Shown here in pieces: positions 50,314-60,412 of a stretch of DNA of 64,000 nucleotides. The notes under the pieces were generated by a model. It did no database searches. It worked only from the letters and a program-made list of their open reading frames with translations, and was not told where the DNA came from. Positions within the stretch are counted from its first letter, which is position 1; every line of letters begins with the position of its first letter. Position numbers and translations under genes: made by a program. The stretch covers positions 23,198 through 87,197 of the forward strand of contig DATHKR010000255.1 in the NCBI GenBank assembly GCA_035489015.1, in the 5' to 3' direction. The DNA comes from DATFRY01 sp035489015. Lineage in GTDB: Bacteria; Myxococcota_A; Polyangia; Haliangiales; Haliangiaceae.

Positions 50314-52704
50314 TCACAGCAGATCATCCAGGTCGTCGAGGGCGGCGCCGAGCTCGTCGCTCATCGCGCGGAGCACCTCCACGTCCTTCTCGGCCAGGAC
50401 CCGGGCGGCCTGGCGCGCGGCCGCGCCGGCGCCGCGCAGCGCGACCACGTGCTCGATGAGGTAGCGCCGCTCGGTCGCGCCGAGCGAGCCGAGCGCGCGG
50501 CGGAGGACCGGCAGGACGTCGCGGAAGCGATCGGCCGGGATCGCCAGCAAGAAGGCGTCGAGCGCCTCCACCACCGGGCGCGACTTGACCAGGACCAGCG
50601 CGTTGACCTCGAGGAAGCCAGCCAGAAATCCAGCCGCGGCGGCCGGCTCGGCCAGGTTGGACAGACGCTGGCCGACCACCTCGGCCACTCGCTCCTCGCC
50701 CAGCGTCTGGGCCAGGTAGAGCAGGCCCGCGGCCAGCCCGGACGCCTGCGGATTGACCGCGTAGTCGGCGACCAGCGCGCCGGCTGCGGCCAGCCAGGCC
50801 TCGCGGTCGACCGCCGGCTGCGACAGGGCGACCTCGTGCAGGCTGCGCAGCGCGTCGGTCACCGCCGCGATGCCGTGATCGTCGGTGCGGCAGGCCGGGC
50901 GCACGCGCAGGACCGCGCGCGCGAAGGTGCGCTCGCACAGCGGCCGCACCGCGCCGGCCGCGAACTCGAGGTGGCCGCGCTCCGCCCCGTAGCTGACCAG
51001 GTACGAGAGCGCGCGGCAGGCGCGGGTCAGGGACGGCAGGTCGTCGTCGGTGGCAGCGCGGGTCTCGCACTGGCGCAGCGCCGCCGCGACCGTGTCGGCG
51101 CTGCGGGTCAGGACCGCCTCGGCCAGGACGTCGGCGGCGTCGCCGGTCGACCGCGCGGCGTCGAGCCGACCGGCCAGCGCGCGCGCGGCCACCTCGGCCA
51201 GCGACTCGCCGAGCACGATCGACTCGACCAGCGCCACGTCGGTGGCCGGGGTCCAGCCCGCCTCCCACGCCTCGCGCACCCGCGAGAGCGCGGCGACCCC
51301 GCCGGCCGGATCGCCGCCCGCGCCGGGCGCGGACCCGGAGCCGCGCGCGTGGCCGCGCTGGGTCGCGCGGTAGGTGGCGTACGGCACGCCGGCCACTCGC
51401 AGGCGGTGGAGGAACGTGGACGTGGCGACCTCGACGTCGTTGGCCAGGACCAGCGACAGCGACTCGAGCGCGTCGGTGGCGGGCAGCCGGCGCTCGCGCA
51501 CCTCGCGCCAGAACTCCTCCTGCAGCGAGTTGCGCCCGACCCGGGCCGCCACCCGGCCGACCCCGTGGCCGACCACGCTCGGCCACAGGAAGCCGTCCAT
51601 GTGCTCGCCCTGGCCGCGGCACAGGGTGGCGATGGCCGCCTCGCGCACCTCGTCGAGCCCGGGCTGGGACTTGCCGCGCAGCGCGGCCAGCTGGGTGGCC
51701 AGGCGGAACGCCTCGATGGTGTCGGCCAGCGACACCGCGAACCCTCGCAGGCGCAGGCGGTCGGTGAAGTCGACCAGCACCTCGAGGGTGGCGCGGCGGT
51801 AGTCGGTCCCGGCGTCGTGGGCGCGCTGGTAGTAGAGCGGCGCCCGGTTGCCGGCCCCGTAGCCGGTCTGCTCGGCCAGGCGCGGGTAGCTGTACGGGAT
51901 GACGGTGAGCTCGACCGGCAGCGGCGCGGGGATGGTATCGGCCCGCGCGTCGTCGACGTCGCCGGCCAGGAACGCGGCGGCGTGGGCGGCGCCGACCACC
52001 ACGGCGATCCGTCCGGGCGCCGCGCCGCGGTCGATGTGCGCGCGGACCTGGCGAGCCATGTGAGCGTCGCGCGCGCGGTGCCAGGCGCGGTCGCCGCCGC
52101 CGCGGACCGCGTCGGCGTAGGCGATGAGCGCGGCGGAGAACGAGGCGGTGTCGTGATCCGGCGCCTCGACCAGCGCCTCCCACATCTCCTCGAAGCTGCG
52201 GTGGCCGGTGGCGCGGGCGGCGGCCAGCTCGATCGAGATGCCGTCGTCGGTGTCGTCGGTGTCGTCGGTGTCGTCGGTGTCGTCGACGACGACGAGGTCG
52301 ACGTCGGGGCCGGTCCCCCCGGCGTCCACATCCGGCGCCCTCCCCCTTCGACGCCCGCGCGGCCGGCCCGCATCGCGCGCCAGCACCGCGCCGGCCGGCA
52401 CATCGATGAACGCGGCCGCCGCGCCGCGCTGCCGGGCCCAGCGCAGGGCCACGTACTCCGGCGAGTAGCTGGCGAACGGCCACAGGCTCGACCCGGGCGT
52501 CCCGTCGGTGCGATAGGCCAGGATCGCCACCGGCGGCGCGGTGTCCGGATCGGTCAGCACGTCGATCAGCCGGTCCGCGTCGCCCGGCCCCTCGACCAGG
52601 ATGATCGACGGCTGGACCCGGTCCAGCATCGCCTCCAGCACCTGGCTGGCCCGCGGCGAGTGGTGGCGGACCGGGAACAGGTGCACGTCGCGCCAGGGCG
52701 TCAT
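50314..52704 (-). CDS. DUF5682 family protein (YehM-type)
   Basis: 796-residue protein. The N-terminal region begins HLFPVRHHSPRAS, then SIILVEGPGDADRLID and, at about 210, VVVGAAHAAAFLAG. The early HHS, the E of LVEGP and the GxxH motif recall the TIKI/TraB-EreA type of metal-dependent fold, a resemblance proposed here rather than established. The larger C-terminal part is helical (FAVSLADTIEAFRLATQLAALRGK, LDEVREAAIATLCRGQGEHMDGF). A DDT repeat tract (encoded at 52243-52285) lies in the first domain. The ATG overlaps the MoxR stop (ATGA). Products of this family are consistently encoded with a MoxR ATPase, a VWA protein and a SWIM protein; activity unknown. Confidence 0.9.
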   Translation of the reverse strand: MTPWRDVHLFPVRHHSPRASQVLEAMLDRVQPSIILVEGPGDADRLIDVLTDPDTAPPVAILAYRTDGTPGSSLWPFASYSPEYVALRWARQRGAAAAFIDVPAGAVLARDAGRPRGRRRGRAPDVDAGGTGPDVDLVVVDDTDDTDDTDDTDDGISIELAAARATGHRSFEEMWEALVEAPDHDTASFSAALIAYADAVRGGGDRAWHRARDAHMARQVRAHIDRGAAPGRIAVVVGAAHAAAFLAGDVDDARADTIPAPLPVELTVIPYSYPRLAEQTGYGAGNRAPLYYQRAHDAGTDYRRATLEVLVDFTDRLRLRGFAVSLADTIEAFRLATQLAALRGKSQPGLDEVREAAIATLCRGQGEHMDGFLWPSVVGHGVGRVAARVGRNSLQEEFWREVRERRLPATDALESLSLVLANDVEVATSTFLHRLRVAGVPYATYRATQRGHARGSGSAPGAGGDPAGGVAALSRVREAWEAGWTPATDVALVESIVLGESLAEVAARALAGRLDAARSTGDAADVLAEAVLTRSADTVAAALRQCETRAATDDDLPSLTRACRALSYLVSYGAERGHLEFAAGAVRPLCERTFARAVLRVRPACRTDDHGIAAVTDALRSLHEVALSQPAVDREAWLAAAGALVADYAVNPQASGLAAGLLYLAQTLGEERVAEVVGQRLSNLAEPAAAAGFLAGFLEVNALVLVKSRPVVEALDAFLLAIPADRFRDVLPVLRRALGSLGATERRYLIEHVVALRGAGAAARQAARVLAEKDVEVLRAMSDELGAALDDLDDLL
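52243..52285. repeat. tandem 9-bp repeat (GTCGTCGGT) in the DUF5682 gene
   Basis: About four and a half copies of GTCGTCGGT on the plus strand, with starts at 52243, 52252, 52261, 52270 and 52279. They encode (DDT)n on the minus strand. The period is a multiple of three, so copy-number change would keep the frame. Confidence 0.85.
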
Positions 52705-53792
52705 CCACCGGCCCCGAGCTCGCGCCGGGCCGCCGCGTAGAACTCCTTCCAGAGCCCGCCGCGCCCCTTCGCCACCGTCTCGCAGTACTCGCGCACGCAC
52801 TCGAGGTCGCCCGGGTCCTCCTTGGCGACCGCGCCGGCCAGCGAGCGCGCCACCTCCGACGGGGTCACCGCGCCGGCGCCGAAGTGCTGGGCCAGGATGG
52901 CGCTGCCGAACAGGACGCTGATCGCCTCGGCGGTCGACAGCGCGCCGGACGGCGAGCGCAGCTTGGTCTTGCCGTCCTTGGTCACCCCCGCGCGCAGCTC
53001 CTGGAACACCGTGACCAGCAGCGCGGCCAGCTCGGCCGGCGGCGCGATGCCGACCTGGTAGTCGCCGCGCAGCTCGGCCTCGCGCCTGGTCACGATCCGG
53101 ATCTCCTGCTCGAGGTCGTCGACCACCGGCACGGTGACGAAGTTGAAGCGGCGCTTCAGCGCCGAGCTCATCTCGTTCACCCCGCGATCGCGCGTGTTGG
53201 CGGTGGCGATCAGGTTGAAGCCGCGCTGGGCGGAGACCAGCTCGCCCAGCTCGGGGATGGCGATCTGCTTCTCCGACAGGACCGAGATGAGCGCGTCCTG
53301 GATCTCGGGCGACGCGCGGGTGATCTCCTCGAAGCGGGCGAACGTGCCCTCGCGCATCGCGCGCAGCACCGGCGAGGCGACCAGCGCGCGCCCGGACGGG
53401 CCCTCGGCCAGGAGCAGCGCGTAGTTCCACGAGTACTTGATGTGCTCCTCGCTGGTCCCGGCGGTGCCCTGGACGATGTGCGCGCTGGTCCCGCCGATCG
53501 CCGCGGCCAGGTGCTCCGACAGCCAGCTCTTGGCGGTGCCGGGCTCGCCGATCAGCATGAGCGCGCGGTCCGAGGCCAGCGTCGCGATCGCCACCTGGAT
53601 GAGCGCGCGGTCCCCGATGTACTTGGGCGTGATGGCGACGCCGCCGACCGGCGCGTCGCCGCCCATGATGTAGGTCTCGATCGCGCGCGGCGACAGCCGC
53701 CACCCGGGCGGCCGCGCCCGATCGTCGGCGGCGGCCAGCGCGGCCAGCTCGTCTGCGTACTTCGCCTCGGCGGCCTGTCGGATCTCGGGCAT
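52701..53792 (-). CDS. MoxR-family AAA+ ATPase (YehL-type)
   Basis: 363-residue AAA+ chaperone-like ATPase and first gene of the four-gene operon. Walker A is GEPGTAKS at 82-89, with the Walker-B region in the ARFEEITRASPEIQDALISVLSEKQ segment. FNLIATANTRDRGVNEMSSALKRRFNF carries sensor 1 and the arginine finger. These blocks, and the EEHIKYSWNYALLLAEGPS segment, are those of the YehL subfamily. The ATG at 53792 is chosen over the longer frame to 53882 because homology starts at EIRQAAEAKYADELAAL. TAACTT precedes the ATG by exactly seven bases, implying a leaderless message for the whole operon. Confidence 0.94.
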   Translation of the reverse strand: MPEIRQAAEAKYADELAALAAADDRARPPGWRLSPRAIETYIMGGDAPVGGVAITPKYIGDRALIQVAIATLASDRALMLIGEPGTAKSWLSEHLAAAIGGTSAHIVQGTAGTSEEHIKYSWNYALLLAEGPSGRALVASPVLRAMREGTFARFEEITRASPEIQDALISVLSEKQIAIPELGELVSAQRGFNLIATANTRDRGVNEMSSALKRRFNFVTVPVVDDLEQEIRIVTRREAELRGDYQVGIAPPAELAALLVTVFQELRAGVTKDGKTKLRSPSGALSTAEAISVLFGSAILAQHFGAGAVTPSEVARSLAGAVAKEDPGDLECVREYCETVAKGRGGLWKEFYAAARRELGAGG

Positions 53793-53799
53793 CGCGAGG

Positions 53800-53805
53800 A
53801 AGTTA
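53800..53805 (-). promoter_or_regulatory. -10 element (TAACTT) of the MoxR operon
   Basis: TAACTT on the minus strand is followed by seven bases and the ATG at 53792. It faces away from the TACACT element of the molybdopterin gene 63 bases away. Confidence 0.5.
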
Positions 53806-53867
53806 CTGCAGATCGGCGACGTGTCCCGCTCCCGACCGGGGCCGCCGGGCTCGCGGCCGCTCCGCGC

Positions 53868-53873
53868 TACACT
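53868..53873 (+). promoter_or_regulatory. -10 element (TACACT) of the molybdopterin oxidoreductase gene
   Basis: TACACT ends seven bases before the ATG at 53881; no Shine-Dalgarno sequence intervenes. Same geometry as the divergent MoxR gene. Confidence 0.5.
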
Positions 53874-53880
53874 CAGCGCC

Positions 53881-56112
53881 ATGACGCGCCACTTCGCGAC
53901 CTGCCCCCTTTGCGAGGCGACCTGCGGGATCGCCGTGGATCTGGACGGATCGGGCGGCGTCGCCAGCGTGCGCGGCGACGAGCAGGACCCGTTCTCGCGC
54001 GGCTACATCTGCCCCAAGGCGCACGGCCTGAAGAGCCTCACCGACGACCCGGACCGGCTGCGCCGCCCGCTCAAGCGGGTCGGCCGCGACTTCGCCGAGG
54101 TGTCGTGGGACGAGGCGCTGGGCGAGGCCTCGGAGCGGCTGCTCGCGCTGCGCAAGCAGCACGGGGCCGACTCGGTCGCGATCTACCTCGGCAACCCGTC
54201 GGCCCACAGCCTCGACGCCATGCTGTACGGGGCGGCGCTGGTGCGCGCGCTCGGCAGCCGCCAGCGCTACAGCGCCAGCTCGGCCGATCAGCTGCCCAAG
54301 ATGGTGAGCGCCGGGCTCATGTTCGGCCGCGGGCTGGCGATCCCGATCCCGGACCTCGACCGCACCCAGCACCTCCTCATCCTCGGCGCCAACCCGATGG
54401 TGTCCAACGGCAGCCTGATGACCGCGCCGGACGTCAAGCGCCGGCTCGACGACGTCCTCGCCCGCGGCGGCAAGATCATCGCGATCGATCCGCGCCGCAC
54501 CGAGACGGCCGAGCGCGCCAGCGAGCACCACTTCCTGCGCCCCGGTACCGACGCGCTGTTCCTGCTCGCCATGGTCGAGGCGCTGTTCGCCGACGGTCGG
54601 GTGTCGCTCGGCGCGCTCGAGGGGCGCGTGCGCGGGGTCGAGGCGGTGCGTGCGCTGGTCGCGCACTTCCCGGCCGAGCGCGTGGCCGAGCGCTGCGGGA
54701 TCGCGGCGCCGACCATCCGCCGGCTCGCCCGCGAGCACGCCGACGCGCCCTCGGCCGCCTGCTACGGCCGCATCGGCACCACGTGCCAGGAGTTCGGCAC
54801 CCTGGCCAGCTGGGCGGTGGACCTGGTCAACGTGCTGACGGGCAACCTCGATCGCGCGGGCGGCGCGATGTTCACCACCCCGGCCGCGGTCCCCGGCCGC
54901 CACCGCAAGCGCAGCGGGGTCCGCTTCGGGCGCTTTCACAGCCGGGTGAAGGGCCTGCCGGAGATGTTCGGCGAGCTGCCGGTCTCGACCCTGGCCGACG
55001 AGATCCTGGCCCCCGGCGACGACCGGGTGCGCGCGCTCGTCACCGTGGCCGGCAACCCGCTGGTGTCGGCGCCCAACGCCGGCCGGCTGGCCGCCGCGGT
55101 CGAGAGCCTCGAGCTGCGCGTCGCGGTCGACATCTACGTCAACGAGACGACGCGGCTGGCCGACTTCATCCTGCCTCCGCCCGGTCCGCTCGAGCGGGCC
55201 GGCTACGACCTGGCCCTCTACCAGCTGGCGGTGCGCAACGTGGCCAAGTTCGCCCCGCCGGTGCTGCCGCGCGACGCCGGCCAGCCGGCCGAGTGGGAGA
55301 TCCTCCTGTCCCTGGCCAAGGGCGTGCAGGGCATGGGCGCCGCGCCGCTGGCGATGGCCGACGACATGGTGGCGCGCGAGCTGGTCGAGCGCGAGGTCGG
55401 CGAGCTGCTCGAGCGCGAGCCGGACGCCCTCGGCGGCAAGAGCGCCGCCGACGTGCTGGCCGCGCTGGGCTCTCGCCGCGGGCCGGAACGGCTGATCGAC
55501 CTCCTGGTCCGGGTCGGTCCCCACGGCGACCGCTTCGGCCAGGTCGCGGGCGGGCTCACGCTCGACGCGCTCATGGCGCAGCCGCACGGGGTCGATCTGG
55601 GCCCGCTGGTGCCGTGCCTGGACCGCGCGCTCGGCACCGCGGACGGCCAGATCGATCTGGCGCCGCCGGCCATCGTCGCCGACGTGACCCGGCTGGCCGC
55701 GTCGCTCGAGCGCCCGCCGCCCGAGGTGGTGATGATCGGCCGGCGCCACCTGCGCAGCAACAACTCGTGGATGCACAACCTGACCCCGCTCATCAAGGGC
55801 CGCGAGCGCTGCACGCTCCTGGTCCACCCGGACGACGCGGCTCGCTTCCAGCTGCGCGACGGCGGGCGCGCCCGGGTGACCAGCCGGGTCGGCGAGGTGG
55901 TGGCGTCGGTCGAGGTCAGCGACGAGGTGATGCCGGGGGTGGTCTCGCTGCCGCACGGGTTCGGCCACGACCGGCCGGGCAGCCGGCTGCGCGTGGCCGC
56001 CGAGCACGCCGGGGTCAACGTCAACCTCGTCTCCGACGACCTGGCGATCGACGTGCCGAGCGGCAACGCGGCGTTCAACGGGGTCGCGGTGGCGCTGGCC
56101 GCGGTCGACTGA
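53881..56112 (+). CDS. molybdopterin-dependent oxidoreductase
   Basis: 743-residue member of the DMSO-reductase superfamily of Mo/W-bisMGD enzymes. An N-terminal 4Fe-4S cluster is bound by Cys8-x2-Cys11-x3-Cys15-x28-Cys44. Diagnostic segments follow: YICPKAHGLKSLTDDPDRLRRPL, DEALGEASERLLALRKQ, YSASSADQLPKMVSAGLMFG, LLILGANPMVSNGSL, IIAIDPRRTETAERASEHHFLRPGTDA, NVLTGNLDRAGGAMFT, and the C-terminal cofactor-binding NNSWMHNLTPLIKGRERCTLLVHPDDA and VSLPHGFGH. No Cys or Sec is evident as Mo ligand in the expected segment, so it is not a typical formate dehydrogenase. No Tat signal is present; a cytoplasmic location is likely. There are no electron-transfer subunits nearby. Substrate unknown. Confidence 0.93.
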   Translation: MTRHFATCPLCEATCGIAVDLDGSGGVASVRGDEQDPFSRGYICPKAHGLKSLTDDPDRLRRPLKRVGRDFAEVSWDEALGEASERLLALRKQHGADSVAIYLGNPSAHSLDAMLYGAALVRALGSRQRYSASSADQLPKMVSAGLMFGRGLAIPIPDLDRTQHLLILGANPMVSNGSLMTAPDVKRRLDDVLARGGKIIAIDPRRTETAERASEHHFLRPGTDALFLLAMVEALFADGRVSLGALEGRVRGVEAVRALVAHFPAERVAERCGIAAPTIRRLAREHADAPSAACYGRIGTTCQEFGTLASWAVDLVNVLTGNLDRAGGAMFTTPAAVPGRHRKRSGVRFGRFHSRVKGLPEMFGELPVSTLADEILAPGDDRVRALVTVAGNPLVSAPNAGRLAAAVESLELRVAVDIYVNETTRLADFILPPPGPLERAGYDLALYQLAVRNVAKFAPPVLPRDAGQPAEWEILLSLAKGVQGMGAAPLAMADDMVARELVEREVGELLEREPDALGGKSAADVLAALGSRRGPERLIDLLVRVGPHGDRFGQVAGGLTLDALMAQPHGVDLGPLVPCLDRALGTADGQIDLAPPAIVADVTRLAASLERPPPEVVMIGRRHLRSNNSWMHNLTPLIKGRERCTLLVHPDDAARFQLRDGGRARVTSRVGEVVASVEVSDEVMPGVVSLPHGFGHDRPGSRLRVAAEHAGVNVNLVSDDLAIDVPSGNAAFNGVAVALAAVD

Positions 56113-56122
56113 TGACGACCGA

Positions 56123-57130
56123 TCAGAGGTGGGGCACGACCATGACCGGCTCGGGGCCGCGGGTCGCGGCGTAGATCGCCGCGGCGCCGCCGCCGACCAC
56201 GACCGCGCCGACCGCGGTCCAGAACCAGACCCGGCGGTAGAACGGCGCCGACCCGGCCGCGAGCGCCGACCGGGCCGGCGCGACGGCGCGGACCCGCGGG
56301 GTCGGATCGAGCAGCGCGGCGGCGTCGCCGGCGTCGAACCGGGCCTGGACCACCGCCTGCGCGACCAGGCGGCAGCCGTCGAACCGGAGCAGCTCGGTCG
56401 AGCCGGTCACCAGGCCGCGCGCCACCACCAGCACATGGCCGCGGCACGCATCGCCCAGGGTCGCGACCGCGAGGGCGGGCAGCCGACCGGCGCGATCGTG
56501 GGCGCGGGCGAGGGCGTCGCGCATTCGCGGGCTGTCCTCGTCGGCCGACAGCGCGAAGGCCGGGTCGTACTGGAGCACGCGGGCGAGCAGCGCGTCGGCG
56601 CGAGCCACCTCGCCGCGGGCCAGGGCGATCGAGACGCGGGTGACGTGCGCGGCCAGAAATCCGGCCGGGTCGGCGATCTGCTGCGGCGAGCGAGCGCCGG
56701 CGTCGAGCGCCGGGTCGAGCGCGGCGGCGGCCCGATCCAGATCGCCGGCGCGGGACAGCGCGACCCCGCGGGACAACGCGGCGACCACGTCGTCGGTCGG
56801 GTCTGCGGTCGGGTCTGCGCTCGAGTCTGCGCTCGGGTCGCGGTTCGCGGCCGAGGATGCGCCGGATGCGCCGGACGGCGGCGGCCCGGCGACCCCGCCC
56901 AGTCGCGCGGCGAGCGCGCGGGCGGTACGGCGCGCGGCGTCGGCCACCTCGGTGTGACCCTGGCGGCTGGGCAGCGCGAGCGCCTCCACCGCGGGTCGGG
57001 TGGTCGCCGCGGGTCGGGTGGTCACCGCGGGGGCGCCTGGCTTGCCCGGCGCGGCGACCGCCGGCGCGGCGCCGATCGCCACGGCGACCGCGGCGAGCGA
57101 CACGATCCGGCGGAGCCGACCCGACCACAC
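56123..57130 (-). CDS. exported protein with TPR-like region and C-terminal transmembrane helix
   Basis: 335-residue protein of unknown function. The GTG at 57130 gives a signal-peptide-like start (RRIVSLAAVAVAIGAAPAVAA). A Pro/Ala/Thr stretch and a repeated DPSADSSADPTADPTDD linker follow (near-repeats of TCGGGTCTGCG at 56806-56846 on the plus strand). Then comes a TPR-like segment (VVAALSRGVALSRAGDLDRAAAAL ... VARADALLARVLQYDPAFAL), a short beta-rich domain (GHVLVVARGLVTGSTELLRFDGCRLVAQAV) and a membrane segment near the C-terminus (WFWTAVGAVVVGGGAAAIYAA). The layout is common among myxobacterial proteins encoded beside PEGA kinases. TAGACT lies eight bases before the GTG. Convergent with the molybdopterin gene, ten bases apart. 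Confidence 0.75.
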   Translation of the reverse strand: MWSGRLRRIVSLAAVAVAIGAAPAVAAPGKPGAPAVTTRPAATTRPAVEALALPSRQGHTEVADAARRTARALAARLGGVAGPPPSGASGASSAANRDPSADSSADPTADPTDDVVAALSRGVALSRAGDLDRAAAALDPALDAGARSPQQIADPAGFLAAHVTRVSIALARGEVARADALLARVLQYDPAFALSADEDSPRMRDALARAHDRAGRLPALAVATLGDACRGHVLVVARGLVTGSTELLRFDGCRLVAQAVVQARFDAGDAAALLDPTPRVRAVAPARSALAAGSAPFYRRVWFWTAVGAVVVGGGAAAIYAATRGPEPVMVVPHL

Positions 57131-57138
57131 GACGGATC

Positions 57139-57144
57139 AGTCTA
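57139..57144 (-). promoter_or_regulatory. -10 element (TAGACT) of the gene ending at 56123
   Basis: TAGACT on the minus strand ends eight bases before the GTG at 57130, predicting a leaderless transcript. Confidence 0.5.
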
Positions 57145-57368
57145 CCCCCGGAGTCCGCGACCGTGGCGCCGCCTCGGCCGCGGCACGGCGCTGTCGACGC
57201 CGCTCCTCGCGCCTGGCGCCCGCCCCCGCGCGATCGTCCCGTACGGCGAGTTACGCCGGGTACGCCCGGTCCGCGCGCATCGTCCTCCGCTTCCCGCGCG
57301 ACCGCGATCACGAGCGGCCCGCGGGTCCAGGCGATCACGCGCCGCGCCGGCCTCCGGCGAGCGCGTGG

Positions 57369-57374
57369 TAGGAT
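57369..57374 (+). promoter_or_regulatory. -10 element (TAGGAT) of the Ser/Thr kinase gene
   Basis: GCGTGGTAGGATCGG; the hexamer ends eight bases before the ATG at 57383 and no ribosome-binding site is present. Confidence 0.5.
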
Positions 57375-57382
57375 CGGCGGTC

Positions 57383-58981
57383 ATGCCGGGCCCGGACGCC
57401 CAGACGCCGCGCTACCTCGTGCACGGGCGCCTGGCCGCAGGCGGCATGGGCGAGGTCCACCTCGGCACCCAGGTGAGCCCGGCCGGACGCCGCCGGGTCG
57501 CGGTCAAGCGCCTGGCCGCCAGCCGCCAGCTCGACCGCGCCGCGATGGGCCGCCTGGTCGCCGAGGCACGGCTCGGCTTCCAGCTCACCCACGCCAACAT
57601 CTGCCAGGTCATCGACCTGGTCCAGGGCGACGAGGGAACCTACATCGTCATGGAGTTCGTGCGCGGGCTCGACCTGCGCGCGCTGCTCCGCCGGCTCGAC
57701 GCCGACGGACGGCCGATCGACCCGGCCATCGCGCTCTACATCGCGCGCGAGGTGGCCCGCGCGCTCGACTACGCGCACCGGCGGACCGGCGACGACGGTC
57801 GCTCGCTGTTCCTGGTCCACGGCGACGTGACCCCGCCCAACGTCCTGCTCTCGGTCGAGGGCGAGGTGAAGCTGGCCGACTTCGGCATCGCGCGCGCGCT
57901 CGACAGCTCGGCCCCGGGAAGCGCCCTGCGCGGCGGCACCAGGGGGTACATGGCCCCCGAGGTGGCGAGCGGCGCGATCGATCACCGGGCGGACGTCTTC
58001 TCGCTCGGCGCGACCCTCGACGAGGCGCTGGCACGAGCGCCGTCGCCAGTGGCGCCCGAGGTGAGCGCGATCGTCGCGCGCGCGACCGCGGCCGAGGTGC
58101 GCGACCGCTACCTGTCGGCCGCCGACATGGAGCGCGCCCTGGCCCTCGAGCTGGCCCGCCGGGCGCCCGGCTTCACCCCGTCCGCGCTGGGCGCGCTGGT
58201 GAAGGGCTGCCTGGCCCGCGCCGCCGGCGCCCGGACCGCCGACGCCGCCGACGACGACGAGGAGCGGACGCTGTTCGAGCTGGAGTCGCGCGCCGCGCCA
58301 GAAGGCGCGCTCGAGGGCGCGCTCGACCCGCCGGCGGCCGGGCGCGCCGCCACCGACGGCGAGGAGCGCCACACCCGCACCGCGACCGGCGGAGCCAGGC
58401 GACGGCGTGGCCTGGTCGCGGTGGTGGCGCTGTGCTCGATCGTCGGTGCGGCGGCGCTGGCGGCGGCGATGACCGCGCGCCGCGGCGAGACCAGCGGGCC
58501 GTTCGTGCCTGTCGATCGAGCCGATCCGGCCGGGCCCGCCGATCCGGCCGGGCCCGCCGCGACCGCCGCGACCGCCGCGCCTTCCCCCGTCGGTCAGGCC
58601 CCCGCCACCTCTCCCTCCCCGGCTGCCCCTCCGACCGCGTCCGCCCCCCTGCCCTCCGCGCCGGCCGAGCCCCCGAACGCCGGCGGCGCCTCCCGGCCAC
58701 CGCCTCGCGCTCCGTCGCGCCGCTCTCGCCGGACCGGTCGCCGCGCCGCCGCCGCCACCTCGCGCGCTCCGACCGCGTACCTGACCGTCAGCTCCAGCCC
58801 GTGGGGCGCTGTCTACATCGACGGGGTCCTGGTCGCCCCGGAGACGCCGCTCTACCGCCACGCGGTCGAGCCCGGCACCCACCGGGTCACCATCTACTAT
58901 CAGGATCAGCGGCGGTACTCGCCGCCGCGCACCGTGCACCTGTCTCCCGGTCAGCACAGCGCCATCGGCTTCGCGAGGTGA
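57383..58981 (+). CDS. membrane-anchored Ser/Thr protein kinase with PEGA domain
   Basis: 532-residue eukaryotic-like kinase. The kinase domain (about 10-270) has the glycine loop GRLAAGGMGEVHLG, the ATP-binding Lys in VAVKRLA, the catalytic loop reading VHGDVTPPNVLL (HGD instead of HRD), the intact metal-binding DFG in LADFGIAR, and MAPEVASG. The catalytic Asp and Asn are retained, so activity is likely; the missing Arg suggests that it does not depend on activation-loop phosphorylation (family knowledge of non-RD kinases). One transmembrane helix (about 347-368, GLVAVVALCSIVGAAALAAA) and a long Pro/Ala linker lead to an outer PEGA domain (LTVSSSPWGAVYIDGVLVAP). The next gene, an FHA-sigma-54 activator, follows after one base and is the obvious candidate substrate or reader. 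Confidence 0.92.
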   Translation: MPGPDAQTPRYLVHGRLAAGGMGEVHLGTQVSPAGRRRVAVKRLAASRQLDRAAMGRLVAEARLGFQLTHANICQVIDLVQGDEGTYIVMEFVRGLDLRALLRRLDADGRPIDPAIALYIAREVARALDYAHRRTGDDGRSLFLVHGDVTPPNVLLSVEGEVKLADFGIARALDSSAPGSALRGGTRGYMAPEVASGAIDHRADVFSLGATLDEALARAPSPVAPEVSAIVARATAAEVRDRYLSAADMERALALELARRAPGFTPSALGALVKGCLARAAGARTADAADDDEERTLFELESRAAPEGALEGALDPPAAGRAATDGEERHTRTATGGARRRRGLVAVVALCSIVGAAALAAAMTARRGETSGPFVPVDRADPAGPADPAGPAATAATAAPSPVGQAPATSPSPAAPPTASAPLPSAPAEPPNAGGASRPPPRAPSRRSRRTGRRAAAATSRAPTAYLTVSSSPWGAVYIDGVLVAPETPLYRHAVEPGTHRVTIYYQDQRRYSPPRTVHLSPGQHSAIGFAR

Positions 58982-58982
58982 C

Positions 58983-60314
<1,332 letters not shown>

Positions 60315-60400
60315 TCCGCGCGCACCGGCCGGGCTGCCGATCGTCGAGAGCGCCTCGCGCCACCGGCGACGCGAGGCGGGCCGCGCGCGCGTTCCTGGTG

Positions 60401-60406
60401 TACCTT
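60401..60406 (+). promoter_or_regulatory. -10 element (TACCTT) of the SUMF1-domain lipoprotein gene
   Basis: TGGTGTACCTTGAAG; the hexamer ends six bases before the GTG at 60413. The open frame continues upstream into the activator gene, so this element helps define the start. Confidence 0.45.
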
Positions 60407-60412
60407 GAAGAC

